A stretch of DNA of 64,000 nt, from NCBI RefSeq assembly GCF_029227915.1, contig NC_079882.1, positions 62,001 through 126,000 of the forward strand. Reading direction: 5' to 3'. The notes beneath the pieces were generated by a model. That model did not search any database, was not told where the DNA came from, and saw only the letters and a program-made list of their open reading frames with translations. Source of the DNA: Hydractinia symbiolongicarpus. Taxonomy: Eukaryota; Cnidaria; Hydrozoa; Anthoathecata; Hydractiniidae. Position 1 is the stretch's first letter; each line of letters opens with the position of its first letter. The position numbers were made by a program, and so were the translations under genes. This document shows positions 36,941 to 51,500 of this stretch, one piece after another.

Positions 36941-39010
36941 TTTTTTTTTGAACACTACAAGTCTCATGCGTTTTAGTGATGAAAAAATAATTTAAAATAT
37001 CGATCAGGAAATGAGTTTACTCCCTGGTTACTTTCTTTATAAACTTTTGACTATGCGGGCCGAGTCTGGGATTTACGGGAAATCGCGGGTTTTCGTTTGC
37101 CGGCAATTAAATTTCTTTTATTCAGCGTCTGATCAAAAATGAAAACATATTTGAAAACTACAAGTCTCATGCGTTTTAGTGATGAAAAAATAATTTAAAA
37201 AATCGTTCAGGAAATGAGTTTACTCCCTGGGTACTTTCTTTGTAAACTTTTGACTATGCCGGCCGAGTCCGGGATTTACGGGAAATCGCGTGTTTTCGTT
37301 TGCCGGCGATTAAACTTCTTTTATTCAGCGTCTCATCAAAAATAAATTTTTTTTTGAACACTAAAAGTCTCATGCGTTTTAGTGATGAAAAAATAATTTA
37401 AAAAATCGTTCAGGAAATGAGTTTACTCCCTGGGTACTTTCTTTGTAAACTTTTGACTATACGGGCCGACTCCAGGGTTTACGGGAAATCGCGGGTTTTC
37501 GTTTGCCGGCGATTAAACTTCTTTTATTCAGTGTCTCATCAAAAATGAAAACATTTTTTAAAACTACAAGTCTCATGCGTTTTAGTGCTGAAAAAATAAT
37601 TTAAAAAATCGTTCGGGAAATGAGTTTACTCCCTGCGTACCTTCTTTGTATACTTTTGACTATACGGGCCGACTCTGGGGTTTACGGGAAATCGCGTGTT
37701 TTCGTTTACCGGCGATTAAACCTCTTTTATTCAGTGTCTCATCAAAAATGAAAATTTTTTTGAAAACTACAAGTCTCATGCGTTTTAGTGATGAAAAAAT
37801 AATTTAAAAAATCGTTCGGGAAATGAGTTTACTCCCTGGGTACTTTCTCTGTATACTCTTGACTATACGGGCCGAGTCCGGGATTTGCGGGAAATCGCGC
37901 GTTTTCGTTTGCCGGCGATTAAACTTATTTTATTCAGCGTCTCATAAAAAATGAAAACATTTTTGAAAACTACAAGTCTCATGCGTTTTACTGGTGAAAA
38001 AATAATTTAAAAAATCGTTCCGGAAATGGGTTTACTCCCTGGGTACTTTCTTTATATACTTTTGACTATACGGGCCGAGTCCGGGATTTACGGGAAATCG
38101 CGGGTTTTCGTGTGCCGGCAATTAAACTTCTTCTATTCAGCTTCTCATCAAAAATGAAAACATTTTTGAAAACTACAAGTCTCATGCGTTTTAGTGATGA
38201 AAAAATAATCTAAAAAATCGTTCAGGAAATGAGTTTACTCCCTGGGTACTTTCTTTGTATACTTTTGACTATACGGGCCGAGTCCGGGATTTACGGGAAA
38301 TCGCGGGTTTTCCTTTGCCGGCGATTAAACTTATTTTATTCAGCGTCTCAAAAAAAATGAAAACATTTTTGAAAACTACAAGTCTCATGCGTTTTACTGG
38401 TGAAAAAGTAATTTAAAAAATCGTTCGGGAAATGGGTTTACTCCCTGGGTACTTTCTTTTTGTACTTTTGACTATACGGGACGAGTCCGGGATTTACGGA
38501 AAATCGTGGGTTTTCGGTTGCCGGCAATTAAAATTCTTTTATTCAGCGTCTCATCAAAAATGAAAACATTTTTGAAAACTACAAGTCTCATGGGTTTTAG
38601 TGATGAAAAAATAATTTAAAAAATCGTTCAGGAAATGCGTTTACTCCCTGGGTACTTTCCTTGTAAACTTTTGACTATGCCGGCCGAGTCCGGGATTTAC
38701 GGGAAATGGCGTGTTTTCGTTTGCCGGCGATTAAACTTCTTTTATTCAGCGTCTCATCAAAAATAAATTTTTTTTTGAACACTACAAGTCTCATGCGTTT
38801 TAGTGATGAAAAAATAATTTAAAAAATCGTTCAGGAAATGAGTTTACTCCCTGGGTACTTTCTTTGTAAACTTTTGACTATACGGGCCGACTCCAGGGTT
38901 TACGGGAAATCGCGGGTTTTCGTTTGCCGGCGATTAAACTTCTTTTATTCAGTGTCTCATCAAAAATGAAAACATTTTTTAAAACTACAAGTCTCATGCG
39001 TTTTAGTGCT

Positions 39011-42000
39011 GAAAAAATAATTTAAAAAATCGTTCGGGAAATGAGTTTACTCCCTGGGTACTTTCTCTGTATACTTTTGACTATACGGGCCGAGTCCGGG
39101 ATTTGCGGGAAATCGCGCGTTTTCGTTTGCCGGCGATTAAACTTATTTTATTCAGCGTCTCATAAAAAATGAAAACATTTTTGAAAACTACAAGTCTCAT
39201 GCGTTTTACTGGTGAAAAAATAATTTAAAAAGTCGTTCCGGAAATGGGTTTACTCCCTGGGTACTTTCTTTATATACTTTTGACTATACGGGCCGAGTCC
39301 GGGATTTACGGGAAATCGCGGGTTTTCGTGTGCCGGCAATTAAACTTCTTCTATTCAGCGTCTCATCAAAAATGAAAACATTTTTGAAAACTACAAGTCT
39401 CATGCGTTTTAGTGATGAAAAAAAAATTTAAAAAATCGTTCAGGAAATGAGTTTACTCCCTGGGTACTTTCTTTGTATACTTTTGACTATACGGGCCGAG
39501 TCCGGGATTTACGGGAAATCGCGGGTTTTCCTTTGCCGGCGATTAAACTTATTTTATTCAGCGTCTCAAAAAAAATGAAAACATTTTTGAAAACTACAAG
39601 TCTCATGCGTTTTACTGGTGAAAAAATAATTTAAAAAATCGTTCGGGAAATGGGTTTACTCCCTGGGTACTTTCTTTGTGTACTTTTGACTATACGGGAC
39701 GAGTCCGGGATTTACGGAAAATCGCGGGTTTTCGGTTGCCGGCAATTAAAATTCTTTTATTCAGCGTCTCATCAAAAATGAAAACATTTTTGAAAACTAC
39801 AAGTCTCATGGGTTTTAGTGATGAAAAAATAATTTAAAAAATCGTTCAGGAAATGCGTTTACTCCCTGGGTACTTTCCTTGTAAACTTTTGACTATGCGG
39901 GCCTAGTCTGGGATTTACGGGAAATCGCGGGTTTTCGTTTGCCGGCAATTAAACTTCTTTTATTCAGCGTCTCATCAAAAATGAAAACATTTTTGAAAAC
40001 TACAAGTCTCATGCGTTTTAGTGATGAAAAAATAATTAAAAAAATCGTTCAGAAAATGAGTTTACTCCCTGGGTACTTTCTTTGTATACTTTTGACTATA
40101 CGGGCCGAGTCCGGGATTTACGGGAAATTGCGTTTTTTCGTTTACCGGGGATTAAACCTCTTTTATTCAGCGTCTCATCAAAAATGAAAACATTTTTGAA
40201 AACTACAAGTCTCATGCGTTTTACTGGTGAAAAAATAATTTAAAAAATCGTTCGGGAAATGGGTTTACTCCCTGGGTACTTTCTTTGTGTACTTTTGACT
40301 ATACGGGACGAGTCCGGGATTTACGGAAAATCGCGGGTTTTCGGTTGCCGGCAATTAAAATTCTTTTATTCAGCGTCTCATCAAAAATGAAAACATTTTT
40401 GAAAACTACAAGTCTCATGGGTTTTAGTGATGAAAAAATAATTTAAAAAATCGTTCAGGAAATGCGTTTACTCCCTGGGTACTTTCCTTGTAAACTTTTG
40501 ACTATGCGGGCCTAGTCTGGGATTTACGGGAAATCGCGGGTTTTCGTTTGCCGGCAATTAAACTTCTTTTATTCAGCGTCTCATCAAAAATGAAAACATT
40601 TTTGAAAACTACAAGTCTCATGCGTTTTAGTGATGAAAAAATAATTAAAAAAATCGTTCAGAAAATGAGTTTACTCCCTGGGTACTTTCTTTGTATACTT
40701 TTGACTATACGGGCCGAGTCCGGGATTTACGGGAAATTGCGTTTTTTCGTTTACCGGGGATTAAACCTCTTTTATTCAGCGTCTCATCAAAAATGAAAAC
40801 ATTTTTGAAAACTACAAGTCTCATGCGTTTTAGTGCTGAAAAAATAATTTAAAAAATTGTTCGGGAAATGAGTTTACTCCCTGGGTACTTTCTCTGTATA
40901 CTTTTGACTATACGGGCCGAGTCCGGGATTTGCGGGAAATCGCGCGTTTTGGTTTGCCGGCGATTAAACTTATTTTATTCAGCGTCTCATAAAAAATGAA
41001 AACATTTTTGAAAACTACAAGTCTCATGCGTTTTACTGGTGAAAAAATAATTTAAAAAATCGTTCCGGAAATGGGTTTACTCCCTGGGTACTTTCTTTAT
41101 ATACTTTTGACTATACGGGCCGAGTCCGGGATTTACGGGAAATCGCGGTTTTTCGTGTGCCGGCAATTAAACTTCTTCTATTCAGCGTCTCATCAAAAAT
41201 AATTTTTTTTTGAACACTACAAGTCTCATGCGTTTTAGTGATGAAAAAATAATTTAAAAAATCGTTCGGGAAATGAGTTTACTCCCTGGGTACTTTCTCT
41301 GTATACTTTTGACTATACGGGCCGAGTCCGGGATTTGCGGGAAATCGCGCGTTTTCGTTTGCCGGCGATTAAACTTATTTTATTCAGCGTCTCATAAAAA
41401 ATGAAAACATTTTTGAAAACTACAAGTCTCATGCGTTTTACTGGTGAAAAAATAATTTAAAAAGTCGTTCCGGAAATGGGTTTACTCCCTGGGTACTTTC
41501 TTTATATACTTTTGACTATACGGGCCGAGTCCGGGATTTACGGGAAATCGCGGGTTTTCGTGTGCCGGCAATTAAACTTCTTCTATTCAGCGTCTCATCA
41601 AAAATGAAAACATTTTTGAAAACTACAAGTCTCATGCGTTTTAGTGATGAAAAAAAAATTTAAAAAATCGTTCAGGAAATGAGTTTACTCCCTGGGTACT
41701 TTCTTTGTATACTTTTGACTATACGGGCCGAGTCCGGGATTTACGGGAAATCGCGGGTTTTCCTTTGCCGGCGATTAAACTTATTTTATTCAGCGTCTCA
41801 AAAAAAATGAAAACATTTTTGAAAACTACAAGTCTCATGCGTTTTACTGGTGAAAAAATAATTTAAAAAATCGTTCGGGAAATGGGTTTACTCCCTGGGT
41901 ACTTTCTTTGTGTACTTTTGACTATACGGGACGAGTCCGGGATTTACGGAAAATCGCGGGTTTTCGGTTGCCGGCAATTAAAATTCTTTTATTCAGCGTC

Positions 42001-42444
42001 TCATCAAAAATGAAAACATTTTTGAAAACTACAAGTCTCATGGGTTTTAGTGATGAAAAAATAATTTAAAAAATCGTTCAGGAAATGCGTTTACTCCCTG
42101 GGTACTTTCCTTGTAAACTTTTGACTATGCGGGCCTAGTCTGGGATTTACGGGAAATCGCGGGTTTTCGTTTGCCGGCAATTAAACTTCTTTTATTCAGC
42201 GTCTCATCAAAAATGAAAACATTTTTGAAAACTACAAGTCTCATGCGTTTTAGTGATGAAAAAATAATTAAAAAAATCGTTCAGAAAATGAGTTTACTCC
42301 CTGGGTACTTTCTTTGTATACTTTTGACTATACGGGCCGAGTCCGGGATTTACGGGAAATTGCGTTTTTTCGTTTACCGGGGATTAAACCTCTTTTATTC
42401 AGCGTCTCATCAAAAATGAAAACATTTTTGAAAACTACAAGTCT
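39011..42444. repeat. 11-monomer-offset duplication with nested trimer duplication
   Basis: About 1.2 kb at 39011-40212 matches 41243-42444 at an offset of 2,232 bp. Shared private variants include AAAAAGTCGTTCCGG, GATGAAAAAAAAATTT, GGTTTTCGGTTGCC and TCTCATGGG. The last 609 bp of the first copy (39604-40212) is also repeated immediately at 40213-40820. Confidence 0.85.
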
Positions 42445-45400
42445 CATGCGTTTTAGTGCTGAAAAAATAATTTAAAAAATTGTTCGGGAAATGAGTTTAC
42501 TCCCTGGGTACTTTCTCTGTGTACTTTTGACTATACGGGCCGAGTCCGGGATTTGCGGGAAATCGCGCGTTTTGGTTTGCCGGCGATTAAACTTATTTTA
42601 TTCAGCGTCTCATAAAAAATGAAAACATTTTTGAAAACTACAAGTCTCATGCGTTTTACTGGTGAAAAAATAATTTAAAAAATCGTTCCGGAAATGGGTT
42701 TACTCCCTGGGTACTTTCTTTATATACTTTTGACTATACGGGCCGAGTCCGGGATTTACGGGAAATCGCGGTTTTTCGTGTGCCGGCAATTAAACTTCTT
42801 CTATTCAGCGTCTCATCAAAAATGAAAACATTTTTGAAAACTACAAGTCTTATGCGTTTTAGTGATAAAAAATAATTTAAAAAATCGTTCAGGAAATGAG
42901 TTTACTCCCTGGGTACTTTCTTTGTATACTTTTGACTATACGGGCCGAGTCCGGGATTTACGGGAAATCGCGGGTTTTCCTTTGCCGGCGATTAAACTTA
43001 TTTTATTCAGCGTCTCAAAAAAAATGAAAACATTTTTGAAAACTACAAGTCTCATGCGTTTTACTGGTGAAAAAATAATTTAAAAAATCGTTCGGGAAAT
43101 GGGTTTACTCCCTGGGTACTTTCTTTGCGTACTTTTGACTATACGGGACGAGTCCGGGATTTACGGAAAATCGCGGGTTTTCGGTTGCCGGCAATTAAAA
43201 TTCTTTTATTCAGCGTCTCATCAAAAATGAAAACATTTTTGAAAACTACAAGTCTCATGGGTTTTAGTGATGAAAAAATAATTTAAAAAATCGTTCAGGA
43301 AATGCGTTTACTCCCTGGGTACTTTCCTTGTAAACTTTTGACTATGCGGGCCTAGTCTGGGATTTACGGGAAATCGCGGGTTTTCGTTTGCCGGCAATTA
43401 AACTTCTTTTATTCAGCGTCTCATCAAAAATGAAAACATTTTTGAAAACTACAAGTCTCATGCGTTTTAGTGATGAAAAAATAATTAAAAAAATCGTTCA
43501 GAAAATGAGTTTACTCCCTGGGTACTTTCTTTGTATACTTTTGACTATACGGGCCGAGTCCGGGATTTACGGGAAATTGGGTGTTTTCGTTTACCGGGGA
43601 TTAAACCTCTTTTATTCAGCGTCTCATCAAAAATGAAAATTTTTTTGAAAACTACAAGTCTCATGCGTTTTAGTGATGAAAAAATAATTTAAAAAATCGT
43701 TCCGGAAATGAGTTTACTCCCTGGGTACTTTCTTTGTATACTTTTGACTATACAGGCCGAGTCCGGGATTTACGGGAAATCGCGGGTTTTCGTTTGCCGG
43801 CGATTAAACTTATTTTATTCAGCGTCTCAAAAAAACTGAAAACATTTTTTAAAACTGCAAGTCTCATGCGTTTTACTGGTGAAAAAATAATTTAAAAAAT
43901 CGTTCGGGAAATGGGTTTACTCCCTGGGTACTTTCTTTGTGTACTTTTGACTATAGGGGCCGAGTCCGGGATTTACGGAAAATCGCGGGTTTTCGTTTGC
44001 CGGCAATTAAACTTCTTTTATTCAGCGTCTCATCAAAAATGAAAACATTTTTGAAAACTACAAGTTTCATGCGTTTTAGTGATGAAAAAATTATTTAAAA
44101 AATCGTTCAGGAAATGAGTTTACTCCCTGGGTACTTTCTTTGTAAACTTTTGACTATGCGGGCTGGACTTGGGATTTACGGGAAATCGCGGGTTTTCGTT
44201 TGCCGACAATTAAACTTCTTTTATTCAGCGTCTTATCAAAAATGAAAACATTTTTGAAAACTACAAGTCTCATGCGTTTTAGTGATGAAAGAATAATTTA
44301 AAAAATCGTTCAGGAAATGAGTTTACTCCCTGGGTACTTTCTTTGTGTACTTTTGACTGTACGGGCCGACTCCGGGGTTTACGGAAAATCGCGGGTTTTC
44401 GTTTGCCGGCAATTAAACTTCTTTTATTCAGCGTCTCATCAAAAATGAAAATATTTTTGAAAACTACAAGTCTCATGCGTTTTAGTGATGAAAAAATAAT
44501 TTAAAAAATCGTTCGGGATATGAGTTTACTCCCTGGGTACTTTCTTTGTATACTTTTGACTATACAGGCCGAGTCCGGGATTTACGGAAAATCGCGGGTT
44601 TTCGTTTGCCGGCAATTAAACTTCTTTTATTCAGCGTCTCATAAAAAATGAAAATATTTTTGAAAACTACAAGTCTCATGCGTTTTAGTGATGAAAAAAT
44701 AATTTAAAAAATCGTTCAGGAAATGAGTTTACTCCCTGGGTACTTTCTTTGTAAACTTTTGACTATGCCGGCCGAGTCCGGGATTTATGGGAAATCGCGT
44801 GTTTTCGTTTGCCGGCGATTAAACTTCTTTTATTCAGCGTCTCATCAAAAATAAATTTTTTTTTGAACACTACAAGTCTCATGCGTTTTAGTGATGAAAA
44901 AATAATTTAAAAAATCGTTCAGGAAATGAGTTTACTCCCTGGGTACTTTCTTTGTAAACTTTTGACTATACGGGCCGACTCCGGGGTTTACGGGAAACGC
45001 GGGTTTTCGTTTGCCGGCGATTAAACTTCTTTTATTCAGTGTCTCATCAAAAATGAAAACATTTTTTAAAACTACAAGTCTCATGCGTTTTAGTGCTGAA
45101 AAAAAAATTTAAAAAATCGTTCGGGAAATGAGTTTACTCCCTGCGTACCTTCTTTGTATACTTTTGACTATACGGGCCGACTCCGGGGTTTACGGGAAAT
45201 CGCGTGTTTTCTTTTACCGGCGATTAAACCTCTTTTATTCAGTGTCTCATCAAAAATGAAAATTTTTTGAAAACTACAAGTCTCATGCGTTTTAGTGATG
45301 AAAAAATAATTTAAAAAATCGTTCGGGAAATGAGTTGACTCCCTGGGTACTTTCTCTGTATACTTTTGACTATACGGGCCGAGTCCGGGATTTGCGGGAA

Positions 45401-46849
45401 ATCGCGGGTTTTCGTTTGCCGGCGATTAAACTTATTTTATTCAGCGTCTCATAAAAAATGAAAACATTTTAGAAAACTACAAGTCTCATGCGTTTTACTG
45501 GTGAAAAAATAATTTAAAAAATCGTTCCGGAAATGGGTTTACTCCCTGGGTACTTTCTTTATATACTTTTGACTATACGGGCCGAGTCCGGGATTTACGG
45601 GAAATCGCGGGTTTTCTTGTGCCGGCAATTAAACTTCTTCTATTCAGCGTCTCATCAAAAATGAAAACATTTTTGAAAACTACAAGTCTCATGCGTTTTA
45701 GTGATGACAAAATAATTTAAAAAATCGTTCAGGAAATGAGTTTACTCCCTGGGTACTTTCTTTGTATAATTTTGACTATACGGGCCGAGTCCGGGATTTA
45801 CGGGAAATCGCGGGTTTTCCTTTGCCGCCGATTAAACTTATTTTATTAAGCGTCTCAAAAAAAATGAAAACATTTTTGAAAACTACAAGTCTCATGCGTT
45901 TTACTGGTGAAAAAATAATTTAAAAAATCGTTCGGGAAATGGGTTTACTCCCTGGGTACTTTCTTTGTGTACTTTTGACTATACGGGACGAGTCCGGGAT
46001 TTACGGAAAATCGCGGGTTTTCGTTTGCCGGCAATTAAACTTCTTTTATTCAGCGTCTCATCAAAAATGAAAACATTTTTGAAAACTACAAGTCTCATGG
46101 GTTTTAGTGATGAAAAAATAATTTAAAAAATCGTTCAGGAAATGCGTTTACTCCCTGGGTATTTTCTTTGTAAACTTTTGACTATGCGGGCCGAGTCTGG
46201 GATTTACGGGAAATCGCGGGTTTTCGTTTGCCGGCAATTAAACTTCTTTTATTCAGCGTCTCATCAAAAATGAAAACATTTTTGAAAACTACAAGTCTCA
46301 TGCGTTTTAGTGATGAAAAAATAATTAAAAAAATCGTTCAAGAAATGGGTTTACTCCCTGGGTACTTTCTTTGTATACTTTTGACTATACGGGCCGAGTC
46401 CGGGATTTACGGGAAATCGCGGGTTTTCCTTTGCCGGCGATTAAACTTCTTTTATTCAGTGTCTCATCAAAAATGAAAACATTTTTTAAAACTACAAGTC
46501 TCATGCGTTTTAGTGCTGAAAAAATACTTTAAAAAATCGTTCGGGAAATGAGTTTACTCCCTGCGTACCTTCTTTGTATACTTTTGACTATACGGGCCGA
46601 CTCCGGGGTTTACGGGAAATTGCGTGTTTTCGTTTACCGGGGATTAAACCTCTTTTATTCAGCGTCTCATCAAAAATGAAAATTTTTTTGAAAACTACAA
46701 GTCTCATGCGTTTTAGTGATGAAAAAATAATTTAGAAAATCGTTCGGGAAATGAGTTTACTCCCTGGGTACTTTTTTTGTATATTTTTGACTATACAGGC
46801 CGAGTCCGGGATTTACGGGAAATCGCGGGTTTTCGTTTGCCGGCGATTA

Positions 46850-47990
46850 AAATTATTTTATTCAGCGTCTCAAAATAACTGAAAACATTTTTTAAAACTG
46901 CAAGTCTCATGCGTTTTACTGGTGAAAAAATAATTTAAAAAATCGTTCGGGAAATGGGTTTACTCCCTGGGTACTTTCTTTGTGTACTTTTGACTATACG
47001 GGCCGAGTCCGGGATTTACGGAAAATCGCGGGTTTTCGTTTGCCGGCAATTAAACTTCTTTTATTCAGCGTCTCATCAAAAATGAAAACATTTTTGAAAA
47101 CTACAAGTCTCATGCGTTTTAGTGATGAAAAAATTATTTAAAAAATCGTTCAGGAAATGAGTTTACTCCCTGGGTACTTTCTTTGTAAACTTTTGACTAT
47201 GCGGGCCGGGTCTGGGATTTACGGGAAATCGCGGGTTTTCGTTTGCCGGCAATTAAACTTCTTTTATTCAGCGTCTCATCAAAAATGAAAACATTTTTGA
47301 AAACTACAAGTCTCATGCGTTTTAGTGATGAAAAAATAATTTAAAAAATCGTTCAGGAAATGAGTTTACTCCCTGGGTACTTTCTTTGTAAACTTTTGAC
47401 TATGCCGGCCGAGTCCGGGATTTACAGGAAATCGCGTGTTTTCGTTTGCTGGCGATTAAACTTCTTTTATTCAGCGTCTCATCAAAAATAAATTTTTTTT
47501 GAACACTAAAAGTCTCATGCGTTTTAGTGATGAAAAAATAATTTAAAAAATCGTTCAGGAAATGAGTTTACTCCCTGGGTACTTTCTTTGTGTACTTTTG
47601 ACTATACGGGCCGACTCGGGGTTTACGGGAAATCGCGGGTTTTCGTTTGCCGGCGATTAAACTTCTTTTATTCAGTGTCTCATCCAAAATGAAAACATTT
47701 TTTAAAACTACAAGTCTCATGCGTTTTAGTGCTGAAAAAATAATTTAAAAAATCGTTCGGGAAATGAGTTTACTCCCTGCGTACCTTCTTTGTATACTTT
47801 TGACTATACGGGCCGACTCCGGGGTTTACGGGAAATCGCGTGTTTTCGTTTACCGGCGACTAAACCTCTTTTATTCAGTGTCTCATCAAAAATGAAATTT
47901 TTTTTGAAAACTACAAGTCTCATGCGTTTTAGTGATGAAAAAATAATTTAAAAAATCGTTCGGGAAATGAGTTTACTCCCTGGGTACTTT
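46850..47990. repeat. Long-range duplicated block, copy A
   Basis: Markers CTCAAAATAACTG (about 46868), GGGCCGGGTCTGGG (about 47201), TTTACAGGAAATCGCG with TTTGCTGGCG, and CATCCAAAATG recur in the same order near 52.34-53.47 kb at an offset of about 5,475 bp (27 monomers). Confidence 0.8.
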
Positions 47991-48500
47991 CTCTGTATAC
48001 TTTTGCTATACGGGCCGAGTCCGGGATTTGCGGGAAATCGCGGGTTTTCGTTTGCCGGCGATTAAACTTATTTTATTCAGTGTCTCATCCAAAATGAAAA
48101 CATTTTTTAAAACTACAAGTCTCATGCGTTTTAGTGCTGAAAAAATAATTTAAAAAATCGTTCGGGAAATGAGTTTACTCCCTGCGTACCTTCTTTGTAT
48201 ACTTTTGACTATACGGGCCGACTCCGGGGTTTACGGGAAATCGCGTGTTTTCGTTTACCGGCGACTAAACCTCTTTTATTCAGTGTCTCATCAAAAATGA
48301 AAATTTTTTTGAAAACTACAAGTCTCATGCGTTTTAGTGATGAAAAAATAATTTAAAAAATCGTTCGGGAAATGAGTTTACTCCCTGGGTACTTTCTCTG
48401 TATACTTTTGCTATACGGGCCGAGTCCGGGATTTGCGGGAAATCGCGGGTTTTCGTTTGCCGGCGATTAAACTTATTTTATTCAGTGTCTCATCCAAAAT
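47990..48500. repeat. Local dimer duplication marked by a one-codon-scale deletion
   Basis: TACTTTTGCTATACGGG, which lacks the usual GA of TTTTGACTATAC, occurs near 48000 and again about 406 bp later, both in TTTGCGGG monomers followed by CATCCAAAATG. The intervening TGCGTACC monomer is also doubled. Confidence 0.75.
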
Positions 48501-51500
48501 GAAAACATTTTTTAAAACTACAAGTCTCATGCGTTTTAGTGCTGAAAAAATAATTTAAAAAATCGTTCGGGAAATGAGTTTACTCCCTGGGTAATTTCTT
48601 TGTATACTTTTGACTATACGGGCCGAGTCCGGGATTTACGGGAAATCGCGGGTTTTCGTTTGCCGGCGATTAAACTTATTTTATTCAGCGTCTCATAAAA
48701 AATGAAAACATTTTTGAAAACTACAAGTCTCATGCGTTTTACTGGTGAAAAAATAATTTAAAAAATCGTTCCGGAAATGGGTTTACTCCCTGGGTACTTT
48801 CTTTATATACTTTTGACTATACGGGCCGAGTCCGGGATTTACGGGAAATCGCGGGTTTTTGTTTGCCGGCAATTAAACTTCTTCTATTCAGCGTCTCATC
48901 AAAAATGAAAACATTTTTGAAAACTACAAGTCTCATGCGTTTTAGTGATGAAAAAATAATTTAAAAAATCGTTCAGGAAATGAGTTTACTCCCTGGGTAC
49001 TTTCTTTATAAACTTTTGACTATGCCGGCCGAGTCCGGGATTTACGGGAAATCGCGTGTTTTCGTTTGCCGGCAATTAAACTTCTTTTATTCAGCGTCTC
49101 ATCAAAAATAAATTTTTTTTTAAACACTACAAGTCTCATGCGTTTTAGTGATGAAAAAATAATTTAAAAAATCGTTCAGGAAATGAGTTTACTCCCTGGG
49201 TACTTTCTTTGTAAACTTTTGACTATACGGGCCGACTCCGGGGTTTACGGGAAATCGCGGGTTTTCGTTTGCCGGCGATTAAACTTCTTTTATTCAGTGT
49301 CTCATCAAAAATGAAAACATTTTTTAAAACTACAAGTCTCATGCGTTTTAGTGCTGAAAAAATAATTTAAAAAATCGTTCGGGAAATGAGTTTACTCCCT
49401 GCGTACCTTCTTTGTATACTTTTGACTATACGGGCCGACTCCGGGGTTTACGGGAAATCGCGTGTTTTCGTTTACCGGCGATTAAACCTCTTTTATTCAG
49501 TGTCTCATCAAAAATGAAAATTTTTTTGAAAACTACAAGTCTCATGCGTTTTAGTGATGAAAAAATAATTTAAAAAATCGTTCGGGAAATGAGTTTACTC
49601 CCTGGGTACTTTCTCTGTATACTTTTGACTATACGGGCCGAGTCCGGGATTTGCGGGAAATTGCGGGTTTCGTTTGCCGGCGATTAAACTTATTTTATTC
49701 AGCGTCTCATAAAAAATGAAAACATTTTTGAAAACTACAAGTCTCATGCGTTTTAGTGATGAAAAAATAATTTAAAAAATCGTTCAGGAAATGAGTTTAC
49801 TCCCTGGGTACTTTCTTTGTAAACTTTTGACTATGCCGGCCGAGTCCGGGATTTACGGGAAATCGCGTGTTTTCGTTTGCCGGCAATTAAACTTCTTTTA
49901 TTCAGCGTCTCATCAAAAATAATTATTTTTTTAAACACTACAAGTCTCATGCGTTTTAGTGATGAAAAAATAATTTAAAAAATCGTTCAGGAAATGAGTT
50001 TACTCCCTGGGTACTTTCTTTGTAAACTTTTGACTGTACGGGCCGACTCCGGGGTTTACGGGAAATCGCGGGTTTTCGTTTGCCGGCGATTAAACTTCTT
50101 TTATTCAGTGTCTCATCAAAAATGAAAACATTTTTTAAAACTACAAGTCTCATGCGTTTTAGTGCTGAAAAAATAATTTAAAAAATCGTTCGGAAAATGA
50201 GTTTACTCCCTGCGTACCTTCTTTGTATACTTTTGACTATACGGGCCGACTCCGGGGTTTACGGGAAATCGCGTGTTTTCGTTTACCGGCGATTAAACCT
50301 CTTTTATTCAGTGTCTCATCAAAAATGAAAATTTTTTTGAAAACTACAAGTCTCATGCGTTTTAGTGATGAAAAAATAATTTAAAAAATCGTTCGGGAAA
50401 TGAGTTTACTCCCTGGGTACTTTCTCTGTATACTTTTGACTATACGGGTCGAGTCCGGGATTTGCGGGAAATTGCGGGTTTCGTTTGCCGGCGATTAAAC
50501 TTATTTTATTCAGCGTCTCATAAAAAATGAAAACATTTTTGAAAACTACAAGTCTCATGCGTTTTACTGGTGAAAAAATAATTTAAAAAATCGTTCAGGA
50601 AATGAGTTTACTCCCTGGGTACTTTCTTTGTAAACTTTTGACTATACGGGCCGACTCCGGGGTTTACGGGAAATCGCGGGTTTTCGTTTGCCGGCGATTA
50701 AACTTCTTTTATTCAGTGTCTCATCAAAAATGAAAACATTTTTTAAAACTACAAGTCTCATGCGTTTTAGTGCTGAAAAAATAATTTAAAAAATCGTTCG
50801 GGAAATGAGTTTACTCCCTGCGTACCTTCTTTGTATACTTTTGACTATACGGGCCGACTCCGGGGTTTACGGGAAATCGCGTGTTTTCGTTTACCGGCGA
50901 TTAAACCTCTTTTATTCAGTGTCTCATCAAAAATGAAAACATTTTTTAAAACTACAAGTCTCATGCGTTTTAGTGCTGAAAAAATAATTTAAAAAATCGT
51001 TCGGGAAATGAGTTTACTCCCTGCGTACCTTCTTTGTATACTTTTGACTATACGGGCCGACTCCGGGGTTTACGGGAAATCGCGTGTTTTCGTTTACCGG
51101 CGATTAAACCTCTTTTATTCAGTGTCTCATCAAAAATGAAAATTTTTTTGAAAACTACAAGTCTCATGCGTTTTAGTGATGAAAAAATAATTTAAAAAAT
51201 CGTTCGGGAAATGAGTTTACTCCCTGGGTACTTTCTCTGTATACTTTTGACTATACGGGTCGAGTCCGGGATTTGCGGGAAATTGCGGGTTTCGTTTGCC
51301 GGCGATTAAACTTATTTTATTCAGCGTCTCATAAAAAATGAAAACATTTTTGAAAACTACAAGTCTCATGCGTTTTACTGGTGAAAAAATAATTTAAAAA
51401 ATCGTTCCGGAAATGGGTTTACTCCCTGGGTACTTTCTTTATATACTTTTGACTATACGGGCCGAGTCCGGGATTTACGGGAAATCGCGGGTTTTCGTGT

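Noticed and set aside
39939-40187. 82-codon plus-strand frames repeated at 39939, 40548, 42171, 43388, 46228, 52108 and 63267
   Set aside because: They follow from the satellite sequence and a one-base deletion, recur at repeat spacing, and have no gene context. The 203-bp period is not a multiple of three, so no frame persists along the array.
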